Assembly: GCA_008508345.1 (NCBI GenBank)
Contig: QNGE01000880.1
Coordinates: 149,599 to 213,598 of the forward strand
Length of the DNA stretch: 64,000 nucleotides
Source of the DNA: Paragonimus westermani
Lineage: Eukaryota; Platyhelminthes; Trematoda; Plagiorchiida; Troglotrematidae
Direction: 5' to 3'
Shown: in pieces, positions 14,901-29,900 of the stretch
Layout of the letters: the number at the start of each line of letters is the position of its first letter
Position numbering within the stretch: the first letter of the stretch is position 1
Position numbers and translations under genes: made by a program
Notes under the pieces: model-generated
What the model saw: only the letters and a program-made list of their open reading frames with translations
Told to the model about the DNA's origin: nothing
Databases searched by the model: none

Positions 14901-17900
14901 AAGTGGAGCCTATAGCAGAGTTGTTAGTAGGATATCTGAAAACAGTGTTACTTCTAAAAAAACGGTTGACGATTAGGAGTTAGGCAAATACCATCCATAT
15001 TGGACAACTTCGAAGTGTAGAGAGTACCACGAGGGTGCTAACAAGAAGATAGAAATTACAATGCAAACCCTTTACACTTGCCTTCAGCAGCATTTTAGTT
15101 TTGGCCAGCATGAGAACGAACATAAAATTTACCAAAAGAAGTGATCAACCCCAAATTCAAACCGTATCATTTGTATTATTCGTAACTAGTTTTTCGTCTG
15201 AAATTTATGGGCACGGTTTAGCGAGTTTCAGAGTGTAGGTTCCTCCAATAGTTCGCTTTTTCAGTCTATTTTTCACACTGTTGGCAACTATCAACCTGGC
15301 AAACAGAACTTGCTTGTCAGTAGTACTCAGACTGTCCGAATTTCTTGAGAGACGACACACTGTTTGTCCTGGTAAATTTGGTCGACGGTCCCACGCCTAG
15401 TACATGCTTTCAGGCTGAAATGATAGAAACCGTAAATTTTGCTAAGTGTGTATTTCTATCACTCGGAGATAATAGGGGATTCGATTAATATAAATTGGAC
15501 AATGCTCACAAACGATCGCAGCTTTCGCACTCGTATAGTTTATTTTGGCTAATGATGTGCTTCATGAACGAGTTCTAACGGCATCGAAATTCAAGCCCTG
15601 TGTTGATTCTCGGTAGGGACTGTCCAAAACGTCCACAACAGTGTGATAGCTGTAACCAGCTATTAATGACATTCAGCTTGTATAAACCAAAATTCTTACT
15701 ACTTAACAGCAATCGCACAAAGCTCAGATTTATTTAGCAAACCATGCAACTTTATGTGGATGTGAAGCTTACGGTGGAGCTAGAAGTTTTGGTCGACGCA
15801 TTGCAATTGTTGTCTAACTAGGGGAAGGTAGGGAATACACCATATACTTACAAAAGCGTTTAACATTGCTGGATAATAAATATTTTATTTCTGTTCGACT
15901 TGGCTGCTTAGCGAGTAGAAAAAAAATGGACAGCCCTCAAACTAATGATATTTAGCACTTTTTGTAAAGTGATTGAGATAACCTTATCGGTACAGGAACC
16001 TCCCTCGCCAACAGTTACTACAAGTGAATTTTGGTCATTGATTACAGTGGTGCTTGTGTGTGTAAACATTCGACTCGTGAGCCCGTCCATTACCGCTAAA
16101 GGTAACTGACCTACAGAGGTTTGTTTACCGGCTTGAACTTAATCGCACGATTGCGTTTTTCGGGTAACAGGATGGGTCTGGGTGAACTTACTTGATTATA
16201 TGCAACTTCTTCCTGATCGGTTGTTTGCCACAATGTTGCAAATGTGTTTTTCAGAAGCAGAAACACGTAATTTTCAGGCCGAATGCAAGAGAGCATATGG
16301 AAAAATGGATGTCAAGGCACGTCTGCCTGATCCCCATGGAGTATGACTCTAATTTTTTCTTTCGGTTATGGGTGTGGCTGCCTCGGTACTTGCAATAATT
16401 GCAATAGCGATGGTAATTCGTAAAAATTTGTCTGAACAAAAGAATTTCGCATAGATACACAGGCCCTCGAACTTCACAACCGCAGTCACCATAAAGCAGC
16501 AGTTCATGAAATCATTTATTGGTAATCATTTTTATAACCGTTTTAGTTCAAAGTGAAGATGACGCAGAAACCGAGCCTACTCTTTGTGTTTCCATTTCTT
16601 TCGAAACCCCTGCGTATATCTGGGCAGTTTAGATGCGCTTATGTGACATATGTACGCTTAAGTAAACAACAACAATTAATGTCACAAGTAGTGGTCTCTT
16701 AAATGTGTCCGACAAAACCGAACACTTCTATTACGACGTCCATTTGGCTTATCCGGTGGCTCTGTAAATTAAAGCATAAAAAGTTTTACTTAACGGATCG
16801 TGATTTTGACAGTTTCCTTCTGTTTTATGCAGCAACTTGCAGGTGAATGTTGACAAAGCACCATTTCAAATTGTTGCATATTTTCATAGCATTCTGAACC
16901 AAGCATAGTTTACATTTTCTAGTGAAAAAGATTGCTGCTGAAATCTGAACGGATAATCTTTAGGGAAGTTCAGTCTTAGATGACATGTTTGATGGACGGT
17001 GAAAAAAATCGTTTGCTCATACATATTTGAACAAACTGCCCGTCAGTCTGCATCGCACCGAAAGTGATTTTCACACGTTTAGATAAACAATCAAGGTTAA
17101 AAAGATTGGGAATAACACAACGTTACGAGCAAGTTGTAATACTCTACGTTTCAACCACCTCGGGTGGCTGTCCTCAGTAGTGTTGTAATCAAAATCACAT
17201 TGACAGAGGTAGGCCACCCGAGGTGGTTGAAACGTAGAGTATTACAACTTACTCGTAACGTTGTGTTATTCCCAATTTGTTTATCAATAACATGTTAAAC
17301 ACGACGCCCAAACTGTTCAACTTCATTCGCACTAAATTTGGTGCGGATTTTTTTTACAACATTCAAGGTTATTGTTTGTATTTGATTCGCACGATCCTCT
17401 TTTCGGAATTTAATCTGCTCGCTTGAGCTGCGTGGCCTTAGAACTATTGCAATGAATCGATATGTTGATACGCAGCAAAACTGTTTACCGCGCATTTTAT
17501 TGAGCAATTCCTTTTAGTAAGTCGCTCCACACCTAATCTTATCAAATACATCAAGATCCTGCTACTAGTTCAGACCTAAACTCAGAAGCGGGATAAATAT
17601 GAACTTAGATACGGTATTTCGGTCGTGCATGATGACCTAGTGTTCGACACAGAATGTAAGCGCAAGTCAAATCCCAGTCATTGATACATTGTGCACTATT
17701 GACCAGCTCAAACAAAAATGAAGTTTGCAACATTGGTTCTTCATGTGCCCAGAAATAGCTGGTGATTAGCCTTTCATTGTGCTGGTAAGAATGCAACTGA
17801 TATTCTTTGACTTCATTTTACTTTCGTATTTTTTCCAAACCCTAATTTTTGGACCGATGTATTTTTCCATACAGTTTAACAACTGTTGGACCACCCCTTT

Positions 17901-20900
17901 CCTTCCTTAGTCCATATTGCGTTATCTTTTTAATCAGTGTAAATCAGTGGACATTCTTTCAATTCTTGTTTGTTTCTCATAACCTTTTTCAAACATACCT
18001 GGTTACTTTCATCCAATATACATGGATTTTTTGACCACCTCTTTATTTTTGAACTCTTAGTACCCTTCTGACTTGCCACAATTCTATTGTGCTGCATCAA
18101 ACCTATGTTTCTTGGTAATGAATATCCTTCAGTTGCTTCTTTTTACTTTTGCCTTGGTCACCTGACTGACTGTGTCAGACACAACTAAATCGATTTCGCC
18201 TGGCTGCTTGCTGTCCCACTACATAAAGCGTTGGTTAATTTCGCGAAAATAACCAGTGAGATGCGAACTAAATGTCACCGCGCAAGACATCTTACATACT
18301 TCTGTTGGCTTTTTTTCAAAAATGCAGCTCAGAAGGAGTTATCACAAAATTTTGTGGAAATTCAACAGCTGTGGTCATTTAATAGTGATTTTCAACGCGT
18401 ATCGACGACGATTCCCTACTATTCATCGGTGATTCAAAAGACGCCTAACAAGTTCAATGATTCTTGTTATCTCAGTTTTGGCCAACTCCTAATCGTGGAC
18501 TCATTCCTTGGACGTAATGAACAGTCACTGTCTCCTCCCGTAACTGTCGGGTAAATTCAGCAATAGTCACAAGCGAACGTAACTCAGCGTTTTTGTTTGA
18601 CAGTTCCGTAGTGTCTAATATGAGTTCAGGGGCGTAGTGGTGGACATTATTGGTTATCTGTACCAAGAACAAAACACCACTATAATGCATAGATTAGTGG
18701 GAATTGTGAACCTGCCTCAACTGTGGGAGACTGTTAATAAGTAAACAATAATAATTATTATTGATAATTGATTAGTACCATTATTTCTTGAATGGAGCAC
18801 CAAATCCTCAAGTCGCTGCCTGGTTGGTGAAGGACAGACTAGTTTGAAACCAAATTTCGATATCATATAATTGGAACGAGAATATTGACCATCACTTCCT
18901 CATGTAATGGTGTTTGCAGACACTTTCATAAGGGAATGTTCCGGACTCGTACTTCAGCCCGGTGCTATAGTAAGACGAATAAACTAATCTCTTCGTCCTA
19001 TCGTAGATTGTTTCTCTCATCTAATCTGCGGTGTAAATCGTCCAAAGGTTATAAAATATACTGAGTGTACCTTTCAAATGTCGCGATTAGGATGCCCGTT
19101 TGTGAACAGAACACATTTCGTCAGGCAACCTTATGCTAGGTAATTTAATACCTAATGATGTGATGTTAGGCACTTAGGACGGATTTTGTTTTTGAGTCCC
19201 TTTCCGCCGTCTCCCTTTTTTAAATCTTTGTTAACCCTCTCCACGTCCCCCCGCAGCTTTCTGAACACCGGCATTTTTCGTTATGGGAAACTGCTCTAAG
19301 CGATTATTGCGTTAGCCGCACTGGCATTTCATAGTTGAATGTGTACAACATTCTATTTGTTTTTATAATCTACGCAAAAATGCGCTCTGACATACTTCTT
19401 TTCTGATGTTCCTTTATCAGTTACAGTTTATCCTTTTTTGCATAAATTATATAAAAATATCTTAATTTTTCATATTCAGGTAGGACAGATTATGCACGAA
19501 CTGGCGCACGCTCTGGGCCTGATGCACGAACTCATGCGACCCGACAGGGACGAACATATAGTGGTGCATGAAAAAAATATACTGGAGAAATACTTGTCCG
19601 AATTTACAAAAATTCCGTCTACAAGTGGAAGATTATGGGATAGAAAATTTGATTTTCAATCTATCACGCTGTACGATCCTTTTGTAAGTGAAACCATCAT
19701 TGATTGTCTTGAAGTATACGGTCGCCAAGTGAAAATGTCACACATTGGTATTTTCTCCGTCTAATTGCCTATCATCCTACCTTGAGAATAAGAAGGTCAG
19801 AGGGTACTTTTGCTTTACTGTTATGTTCTCAAAAACATGCACCAAAAAACGAAAATGAAAATTATTTGGCTTTGTCATTAGAATAGATCCATATAGCAGT
19901 TTTTGAACAAGAACGTCTATCATACGAACCATCTGTTGTTGTTTAGGATAAAACTAGCTTGCCTACTCGAAGTGTTCAAAGTGGGATATTATTTATTATA
20001 CGAAGAATCATCTTGAAGCTTTCAGTTTGTTCCTTGAATTCTTACGTGTCCTTCACCTATCATTGGACAGGGTAAAACTACTTGATCGCAAATTTATCAT
20101 TTTTATCCATATCAGTATTCAGAGGTTTTAACGATTACAGCTTTTTCAGCTGCATATTTTGACACAAACCTGCATATGTTTCAGTCGGTATTTTCAAGAG
20201 GAGTGAAATAATTGCCATCTGCAATAAGTGGCTGCATCTTGTAAAACGCAGTGTCAGTTTCTCCTTTCACTTTTGACAGCTCTGCCCCTATATTGCATTG
20301 GGGTGACCTTTCAATCGACAAAGAAGGCTGAAGTGCTCGTTATAGACCCACTGTTTCAGAAAGCGAACGTCCATTTCGTAAACTGACTAGTAGTCACGGC
20401 AAATATCGCACACTTCTCTGTTGGACGGCTGGTTAGATTGCAATCAATCATAAGCTGTCGTTTACTTTCGATAAGCCAGCATTAGACAATCATCCTGAGG
20501 TCTCAGTAGAACGGTTCAGTGTGAAAACGGTGAGCGAGTAGTCACCTGTCCTCTCATGAAGGTTGCTGGAACATGATCGTAGCCAGCATAGGTAGTGAGT
20601 GAATTGGTGATTGGTTGTGGATGTACCTAACATCGAGTGGGAAACTGGAATATCAGGCAACTGTTGTAGTTCTGCAGATAAATCTCGGAATAAAACTAGA
20701 TAACCACCTACTGTTCAGCAAATAATTTTGATACTATACTTGAAAGAATTAATTTTGTTCGGGTCATTAACTTAGTTGAACCAGCGAAGAAATTAGTTAG
20801 GCGTCATGATGGTGAAAATATATTCAACTCTCTCTTGTTCTTAGTCCGTTACTGAAGAAAGCCGTAGAAATGATTGCGAAAAACCTGTGAGTCCACCCCA

Positions 20901-23900
20901 CTATTGCTCTGACCTCCCAAATTTTTAAATACCTAAGACATGAAACTATTGTCCGACGGAAGGGCCATCATGGTCATGAACACACGTCATCCTAAAGACG
21001 AGCATACATTGGCAGGTAAATACCACACGAAAGCAGCGGGAATTTAAGGTCGAACAAACAGTCTGGATTTTGATTACAACACTCCTGAGGAAGGCCACCC
21101 GGGGTGGTTGAAACGTAGAGTATTACAACTTGCTCGAAACGTTGTGTTATTCCCAATCTGTTTTTCAGTCTGAATCACCATAGGTAGAATTACTCAGGGA
21201 ACTTGGAACATATTTGATACGCCTACACCATGAAGCCTAAAGAATTAGGGAAAGCCAACACTTAAACTTGTACGTTGACTTGTTCCATCATCCATCCATC
21301 CATCAAGTATGAACATATCCAGGGTGGTTTATTTCAAGTGAGCACTGACTCCATGCAGACGTTAAGGTGGGAGTGTGCATTTTAACAAAGAGTGGCAAGT
21401 TTGCCACCTTACCTCTGATGAACGAGAATGGCAGTGCTATAACTTTCAAACGAATGAAGTTTATGTTACTTTGAAAGCTATATTTGATGGTTCACGCTAC
21501 GAGTGCTAGAGAAGTACATCCTACCGACCGAAGTAATCACAAGTTTATTGCGGTCGTCTTCGTGGCCTTTTTTCAACTCGCTAAAAGTGACTGATTTTTA
21601 AGTATTCTTCCACTATTATAATTTCTAAATTAATGTAAAAGAATAGTAACAACGCGACCTACGGTGGCATGTGTGTGTGTAAAAGATTTTGGATGGTCTT
21701 GTGGTTTCGTAACTGGGTCTGTATGATACAGACACATTCTTGGAAATGGTGACATTTTCAAGATTTCCCATAAAACGATTATTTGACTGCATTATTTTAA
21801 TGATGTTGGAATAGGGCGTTAAAAATAAGTTTCAACTTACACCCGATATTGCAAATCGAAAGTGCGTCCGTGAGTATTAGGAAATGTGATCAAAATAGTC
21901 TTTTGCAGATAGATTAATTCAGTACAACAGCGCCGGCTCTCAAACGTGACTAATCGCAACAGCTTTTTGACCAACAGTTTATGGTGTAGACCGTCTGTAA
22001 CCAGACTTCGAAATATTTGCGGAACGAGAAATATACAAATGGGTTACGTGTTAACAGTTGGTCACACTTATTGTCTCCAAAGTGATGAATGACTGTTTCG
22101 ACCCTGCTACTTCTCCTTAGTATCATGCACACTAGGACTCGAACTCACATCCTCTAAATAAGTGTCCAGTTGCTAGGCCACCGCAGAACGTTGATTTGAA
22201 CGCCGTCCCACTAGATTACTAGGCTGGGTTCAGCGAAGCTACTGGAAGCATTGTGAATAACCTCTTGTATCCTGCACGTTTGCTTTCTTTGACGGCTGAA
22301 CTCGGTTGTCCATTTTCTAGTTGACCTGTTTGCTAACAAATAGGTACTGCGATCTCAGTTTGGTTTATACAAATAGTTTATTCCAGTGGTTATCGACAGA
22401 CGACGGACAGCTGTTTCAACGTTGATAAGACTCATGAACACTATGCATCTCCACGGGTCAAATCCACGATTCGTGAACAGATGTTGGTATTCTATGTGAC
22501 TTCATAGTTTCTTGTTAGTAATACACCAAATTATGCGTAGCACCATGAACGGTGAAAATTAGAGTTTGATACCTCAACATAGGAAAATAATCTTCCCTTC
22601 CTATGTGTATTTCTGAGACGACAAAACTCACGGAACGTGTAATCCCTGAATTGCTTCTGTTGTCCACTATTATCATTGCTAAGAGGGACATAAACTAGAA
22701 AGGTGTGTTGTTTATTGCGAATTTTTCATAACTGTTACCGGTATAGTGAAATAGCTTTTACGTAAAAATAGTTTAACTATAAATGGTTTGCAAGCATACC
22801 ATCAATCAACTATGTGTTGTTTCCAATTCCCAGGTTTCCTGTGTCTACTTTTGCTGAAGGTCATTAAAAATGTTGCATAAGACTGTGATCCTTGCCTAGA
22901 CATTCGATTGAAGGAACTGGAAAATTAAGATGATCTCACTATCAACACGAATTATTATAATGTTCTCTTGGGAAACCATAAAAAGTGATTGGTCCTTAGG
23001 AAGTATGTGAGCGTAAAGAGAATTTCGTTGTTTGTACCTAATGTGAACATTTCATATATATTTCATATATATCCACAAAATTTTATTACCATTGTGTGTT
23101 TTCGTTTGTCATCTTGTTGACAAGTGACAATCGTCGTGACTTCACAGTTCCCAGATAAAAAGCTAGGTCACAACATCTTATTAATTTACTTTTTGCTGGA
23201 GAGGAGATACTATCCGTCACTGAGACGTGACTCAAGTTTTCTGGGAGTAAATTTTTGTTGGTGCTCTTTCCATTACTTGGAGGGTTAAACACAGTTGGTG
23301 ATAATTAGGAAAACTTGCAGGTGAGGTGGGCACGAACAGCACGTCCAACATCAACCAAATGCACAATGTACATATGATCCATATCAAACCATCAAATCCA
23401 TGGATGAAGAGCTTTGTGTCACAAAGTTTCCAGGCTGATAAAAGTTAAGAACTGGAATCTGTCTCTCATGTTTTGAAATCACAAGTCAGAACTTCATCCA
23501 GCATGAATATTTTCATATCCTTTTTTCATGATACTGTGGTTAGATAGCATATATGTTAATTATTCAACGATTCTATTTGGTATTTTATCAGTCTCATTAA
23601 TAACAGAGTGATTGGATGTGTAAGAAAAGAAAATTTGCATGTTCTCTGGCAGTTTCAGATCGCCCACCTTCTCGTATCCTAGCTGTCTAAAAGACAATCG
23701 CATGGATTACCAGCACTTTCCTCAGAGTTTGCCAGTTCAGCTCCTGATCGTATGTTCTGTTGCTGCAGCTCAACTAGTTCAAACAGGATGACCACCACTT
23801 TGATAGTTTCATTGTGATCAACCGTCCGCAGAAACCTCTCTTAATACTTTTTGGTACCGCATTAGTTGCCTGTTAGTTTGGAACTGAACGGCAAACAACA

Positions 23901-26900
23901 ATTCGACTCTCAATCTTGAAAATGGAAGCAAAACAGCTACGAAAAGTTGAAATGTTCAATTTCAGTCAGCTATGGTCGTTGTTTGTTTGTACCAATAACT
24001 TGGTAGGTATTGCAATCCCGTGATAGAGAAAGGCAAAAACGAACGCAAAGACTGCAAGCAATATCTCGATCGCGAATGGAACGCAACGATATTGCAACTC
24101 GTAAAGAAGATCAAAGCGCAAGTATCGGAATCTACCTCTCGCAACTTAGAAACCTCTCCAACTATTGAAAAAGGATGGCCTTCTAACGAGCTTTATTTGT
24201 TGTACATTCAAAAGACGAAATAGCAGTGAACAGCAACTGTATTTGCAGGTTTTGATCGACCTCGAGCTTAGGCCACTTAACCTACCAATCAGAGACGAAC
24301 GCGAAACTCGAATTTTGAATTTGTCGACAGACACTTAAATTCCCAAAATTTAAAAATTCAGTTTCCTTTGCAGATAGGTTGAATTCTTTTAGCAAAAATA
24401 GATTACCCGCTGTTTACTTCATAAGATCAGAAGTTGTCCTTGAAAGTTGCTCAAGAGATGCGGTTTGGCAACCTGATAGGTTTAGATTTACTTAAAAGCT
24501 TGAACATGATGATGGTTCGTTAACGCCACCATACCCGCTTGCACCCAACAATTGTAAACGTAGGTCACCCCAGTCCTATGAATATGGACCCACAGACATC
24601 CACAAATACGGTGCTGAAACCTTTTTAGTAATATGAAAAACTCGTTAAACTGTAGTCAGTAGTATTTTCGAATATACAGAGTTAACATTACATAAGGACA
24701 AACAAGCTTACTGGACTATTGTATCAATTGCATAGGTAACTTGACGGTGAAAAGTGCCTCCATCGGCGGTTCTAATATACTTCAATTATCTGTACATAAT
24801 AACAAGCATTTGCGTCACGCTACTGATGTATACTGGACGCTGACCGTAAATATGGATACGTTTATATACGTCGCAACCAATTTGAGCCGCAGACGAGTAG
24901 TTGCAAGAATTTCCGTAAAATACCTATAAGGTGAATATCAGCGATCACTAAACACCCTCAGTATGCTAGTTCAAACAAAGTTATGTGCCAGAATGAAACT
25001 GAGGAAAGCCATAATGACCAAAGCGTGGGTATACCCTTTATTCTTGGATGCAAACCTGACGGTTTATATCAAAACGATATTATTCAAATGGCGTCATGTT
25101 TATCATATTTGATTAGTGCTTACTGCTTATGCTGGTAAATCCTAGTGTGGGTAGTTGCACGTTACATTCCGAGAAAATCATCCTGGAAGACCTACTGATT
25201 ATCACGACACACAGTCTGCGCGTGAACACCAGTGGAGTCTTACAGTGAGCTTGAGTTAGAAGAAGTATACTGTATATCAGTTTTTCTGAGTGTTCCCAAT
25301 CGAGCAACTGGTGTACTTCTCCAATGTGTTGTTACACTTCATAAAACAGTGCAACTGTGCAAAATTCAAACACTCGATCAGTGTAAACATGTGGCTGAAA
25401 TTAAACATGAATTTAAGAGATCCAACTGAGAAGGATCTTGACTTCGGATAGAAAAGAAGCGTCGGCAGTAAGGACGTGCTACTACCTAGCAAGCACACTA
25501 CTAACTACTCTGAGAAGTCACTTCTTGAGCTCAAAAGTTACATCATCCATTCACCAAATGATCTAAGAGATAGACTGTTCGGGAAGATTTTTCGAGCAAC
25601 GCCCAATAAAATCGGCCAACTCCACTGTCCAGCATTAAAAAGATGTACTTGATTCGGATGGAAGGAAACTGTAAATCGTTTGTTGGATTCAAGGTAAACC
25701 ATCGGAGTGGATGAGTAAATGTGTCAGGCTGTAGAATGTCTGGGCTCCTGTAGTGTCCTGTAGCTTAGTTAGTAGATCACTTGCCATGCGAACACGCCGT
25801 TCTGGTTACTGGTTATAACCCGTTCAGTGCTTGAATGTATGCAGCTGCATCAATTCCGATTCAGTAGGTCTGTTATACTACTCATCAGTACACGAAGAAA
25901 CAAGGAAACTCTGCTTTTGCAAAATGCACTACTCGTGACTTTGGTGAGTAGCACGTTAGAATATATACACTAACGAGTATCCCCTTACTCAAAATTGACC
26001 GGCACAGACTGCGTTTAGAACCAGGATGAATGCTCACTTGAAATTTCACCAGCCAGACAAGGAACAACACAACCACTGCGTACAAACGAAAATTTTCTTC
26101 ACAGTAGTGAAATCGCAAACAGTTTGTTACCTTCCGCAAGAAACTACTTTTGGATAAAAAAGCCCCCTGGGTTTTTGGGGCCTTGTTAATGAAATTTTAT
26201 TTCAGTGAAGTGTGACGACCACCGTGCGCTCTCTTAAGTCAATGACGACTTTCTTCAGGTCTTTAATGGATGCCAGAATCGTCTAAGAAAACCTTTTTTC
26301 ATTATTGATAATCCCTGTCATGCAAGGTTTACGATCACATCGTCAAAAGATCGGAGTGGTCGTCCCGTTAACTGCAATCCTTGTAACGCCTGTCTGTTCC
26401 AAAATAAGATGTGTTATCACTCCCCGAGATTACTTTACAGCTACCATTGTTTTTGTACAAATCGGCTTTGGGCGTTGACTGTGCCGATGTTGGAATCTCT
26501 TGTCACAACTGATTCCTCCTCTGACAACGTTTAAATACGTTATCGCAACTAGAAATTTGACATCGTAATGTCTAGAACAAGTAACTAGTGCAACATACGG
26601 TGTTCTCCTGAGTAGTCATTCTTCTCCCATGCACTTGATATGATGAAATCGTTGCAACCGTTTCGGACTGAGCAAAACAAACAAATTTGACATAACCGCT
26701 CACACATTTCTGTTGGAGACTCGTTCAACCACACTATATCAAGGACTTGTCTGAATCAGCCAAGGTAGAATGTGTTTCGATGGTGCACTTGACACACCTG
26801 TAGTGTACAAGTCCCACTGCTATATAGGTATGCAATGATCCCATTTTTGTTTCATTGGGCTTAAACTGCATACGGCATGCGTATGCCGTTTAGTGAATGG

Positions 26901-29900
26901 ATGATGTAACTTTTGAGCTCAAGAAGTGACTTCTCAGAGTAGTTAGTAGTGTGCTTGCTAGGTAGTAGCACGTCCTTACTGCCGACGCTTCTTTTCTATC
27001 CGAAGTCAAGATCCTTCTCAGTTGGATCTCTTAAATTCATGTTTAATTTCAGCCACATGTTTACACTGATCGAGTGTTTGAATTTTGCACAGTTGCACTG
27101 TTTTATGAAGTGTAACAACACATTGGAGAAGTACACCAGTTGCTCGATTGGGAACACTCAGAAAAACTGATATACAGTATACTTCTTCTAACTCAAGCTC
27201 ACTGTAAGACTCCACTGGTGTTCACGCGCAGACTGTGTGTCGTGATAATCAGTAGGTCTTCCAGGATGATTTTCTCGGAATGTAACGTGCAACTACCCAC
27301 ACTAGGATTTACCAGCATAAGCAGTAAGCACTAATCAAATATGATAAACATGACGCCATTTGAATAATATCGTTTTGATATAAACCGTCAGGTTTGCATC
27401 CAAGAATAAAGGGTATACCCACGCTTTGGTCATTATGGCTTTCCTCAGTTTCATTCTGGCACATAACTTTGTTTGAACTAGCATACTGAGGGTGTTTAGT
27501 GATCGCTGATATTCACCTTATAGGTATTTTACGGAAATTCTTGCAACTACTCGTCTGCGGCTCAAATTGGTTGCGACGTATATAAACGTATCCATATTTA
27601 CGGTCAGCGTCCAGTATACATCAGTAGCGTGACGCAAATGCTTGTTATTATGTACAGATAATTGAAGTATATTAGAACCGCCGATGGAGGCACTTTTCAC
27701 CGTCAAGTTACCTATGCAATTGATACAATAGTCCAGTAAGCTTGTTTGTCCTTATGTAATGTTAACTCTGTATATTCGAAAATACTACTGACTACAGTTT
27801 AACGAGTTTTTCATATTACTAAAAAGGTTTCAGCACCGTATTTGTGGATGTCTGTGGGTCCAAATTTGTGTACAGTAATGAAAATGATCACATTCGTATG
27901 CGTTCAATAATGTAAAAATGATAAAATTAAAGATTTCCCCAGAAAATAAAAGTGGCTAAAAGTTGGGCGAAATTCGCTTACAGCGTTCCAACGATGAACG
28001 TTTCAGCACATTACAATAGAACAGTGAGTTAACAAAACGTAAAAACGAGCAGCTAGTGAGAAAAAAACAAGTTGACCCACATAGGCATATTTTAGCAATC
28101 GCTGTGTCAAAGATTAGACATCATTCAAACTGATCATACTACGGTGATGTATGCGAAAAGTTTCAAATAACATACGATGCCCATGTCTGGCTTCCAGAGT
28201 TACACAAAATTAACACGCTCAAGTTTTGAGAATAAAAGTATACTGTCTGGTATAGTTTGCACCGTAAGTACTCAGACTATCAACCATGAACACCCATTGC
28301 GTTCATCTATATCATTCCACTCTGTACACATACACGAACTTACCTTCAAGGATTGCAACACGGGAAAGACAAAAAGAGAATTGGCAACTTCCGTAAAATC
28401 TAATAGTTAAAATGGCTGGATATACAACAAGAAACACCTGACTGTTTGTTGATTTTGATGGGCATCAATCAATCTCAAAAAGACATATCAGATGTGCATA
28501 GAAACAAGTTTCTTGAAGTTTATCTTGTGATTTTTGACTACTTAGAAGAATATCTTTCGCTCCATCAACACTCTGGTTGTTAGAATCTACAGTCATCTGC
28601 TGCATGTTGAAAAACATTTCGTTCTTATGTTGCTGACACACCAGAACTTCCAAATCACGACTTATACCAATAGCAGTCGACAATTCCCGTATTCATTCTT
28701 ACAGTTCGTATTTCCACTCTGTGATGATGAAGCGTTTTACGGATGTTGGAAGCACGGGTACGTGTTTGTTTGTACAACATTTCCATCCCTTTATTAAGCT
28801 GAAAGAAACAGAAGACGAAAACTCTGTGTATTCAGGTGTGCACAATGTTATTCCAAGGAAAAAAACTTGAATAACACCTTTACAATGTCCCGTCCGAAAT
28901 TTATCACCACTGTTTTGGACATTTTTGCCAACTCTTTCTTTTATCTTTTATCATTTGTTAATGACCGGCAACCGACCACAACCCACTTGTGGCCCAAACT
29001 TTTAGCCGGAAACGGTTTTCAGATATCTGTGGAAAATAATCGCACTGTATTCCACAACTGACGCACCATGCAAAAATGCACACTGGATACACAAGCATTT
29101 GCTGCGCTGATGTTTTTGGGTCCACGGTAACCAGTTATAGTTTATTCATAAGGGAACGAAATCAACACAAAATCCATGATGGAGCTTTGGATGAATATCG
29201 CACTGACTTTGCTGGGGTAACCTAGTCCTCAGAATTTACTGGCACTTAACTCTTCCAGTAGGCCTATATGAAGAAAGGCTATGGATAAACAGATTACCTT
29301 GGCTGTTGTCTTAATTGGTTGTATGCAGATCCCAGATATTTAAGAGTCGCTCCCACAAATTACAGTGTAATTCAAAGGAGATTTTTGGAAATACTTTGGA
29401 GAGGGGCTTGATAATTGTAGAAGAAAGAAAATAAGTTTGTGGATATTTGTCTGAACATTCGCCGAGCTTCTTAACTCTCTTCCACTTCTGCACCAAACAG
29501 ATGCTCTTCAGGTAGTGGAACCATTAGTCTAAGCCTAGTTGCGCAGCAGCTACTGACTTTTACAGCTTTAGACTCTGGGCTTTCCTATTTCCTGAATCTC
29601 ATCTGAACAATTGATACTGGAGCGTTTGGAGTCAGAGTTTTCAGTCTTTTGGGCTATCTGTGAAAGACTATTGATTTCAGCCGCCCATTCCGTTTTACCA
29701 TCTTCTGATCTGGATAGGATGCCTCACCAGTTGCGCTCACCAGTTTAACTGGTTGCTGTCGGCAAAAAACCTTGCCAGTTACTGTATGCAGGCAAACGCC
29801 TGCTCATAAAACGTGCGTGGTCTTATTGTCGATTAAGAAATCAGTCACAAACTGAGTAGAATAGAAATTGGCGGACTTCTACTCTCTTTACCTCCATCTG

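Noticed and set aside
22117..22191. Functional tRNA gene
   Set aside because: Box A and box B are good, but there is no convincing acceptor stem; a SINE head is more likely. The same applies to the units near 3.1, 25.8, 45.1 and 53.2 kb.
25860..25910. Minus-strand CTGATGAG near the tRNA-like unit, possible tRNA-hammerhead SINE
   Set aside because: A GTAG/CTAC helix can form, but the downstream core reads TGAATC instead of GAAA, and the motif is on the opposite strand from the box A/B unit.
25113..27334. Paired open frames inside the inverted-repeat arms as real genes
   Set aside because: They are identical only because the arms are identical DNA; they overlap on opposite strands and show no protein family pattern.
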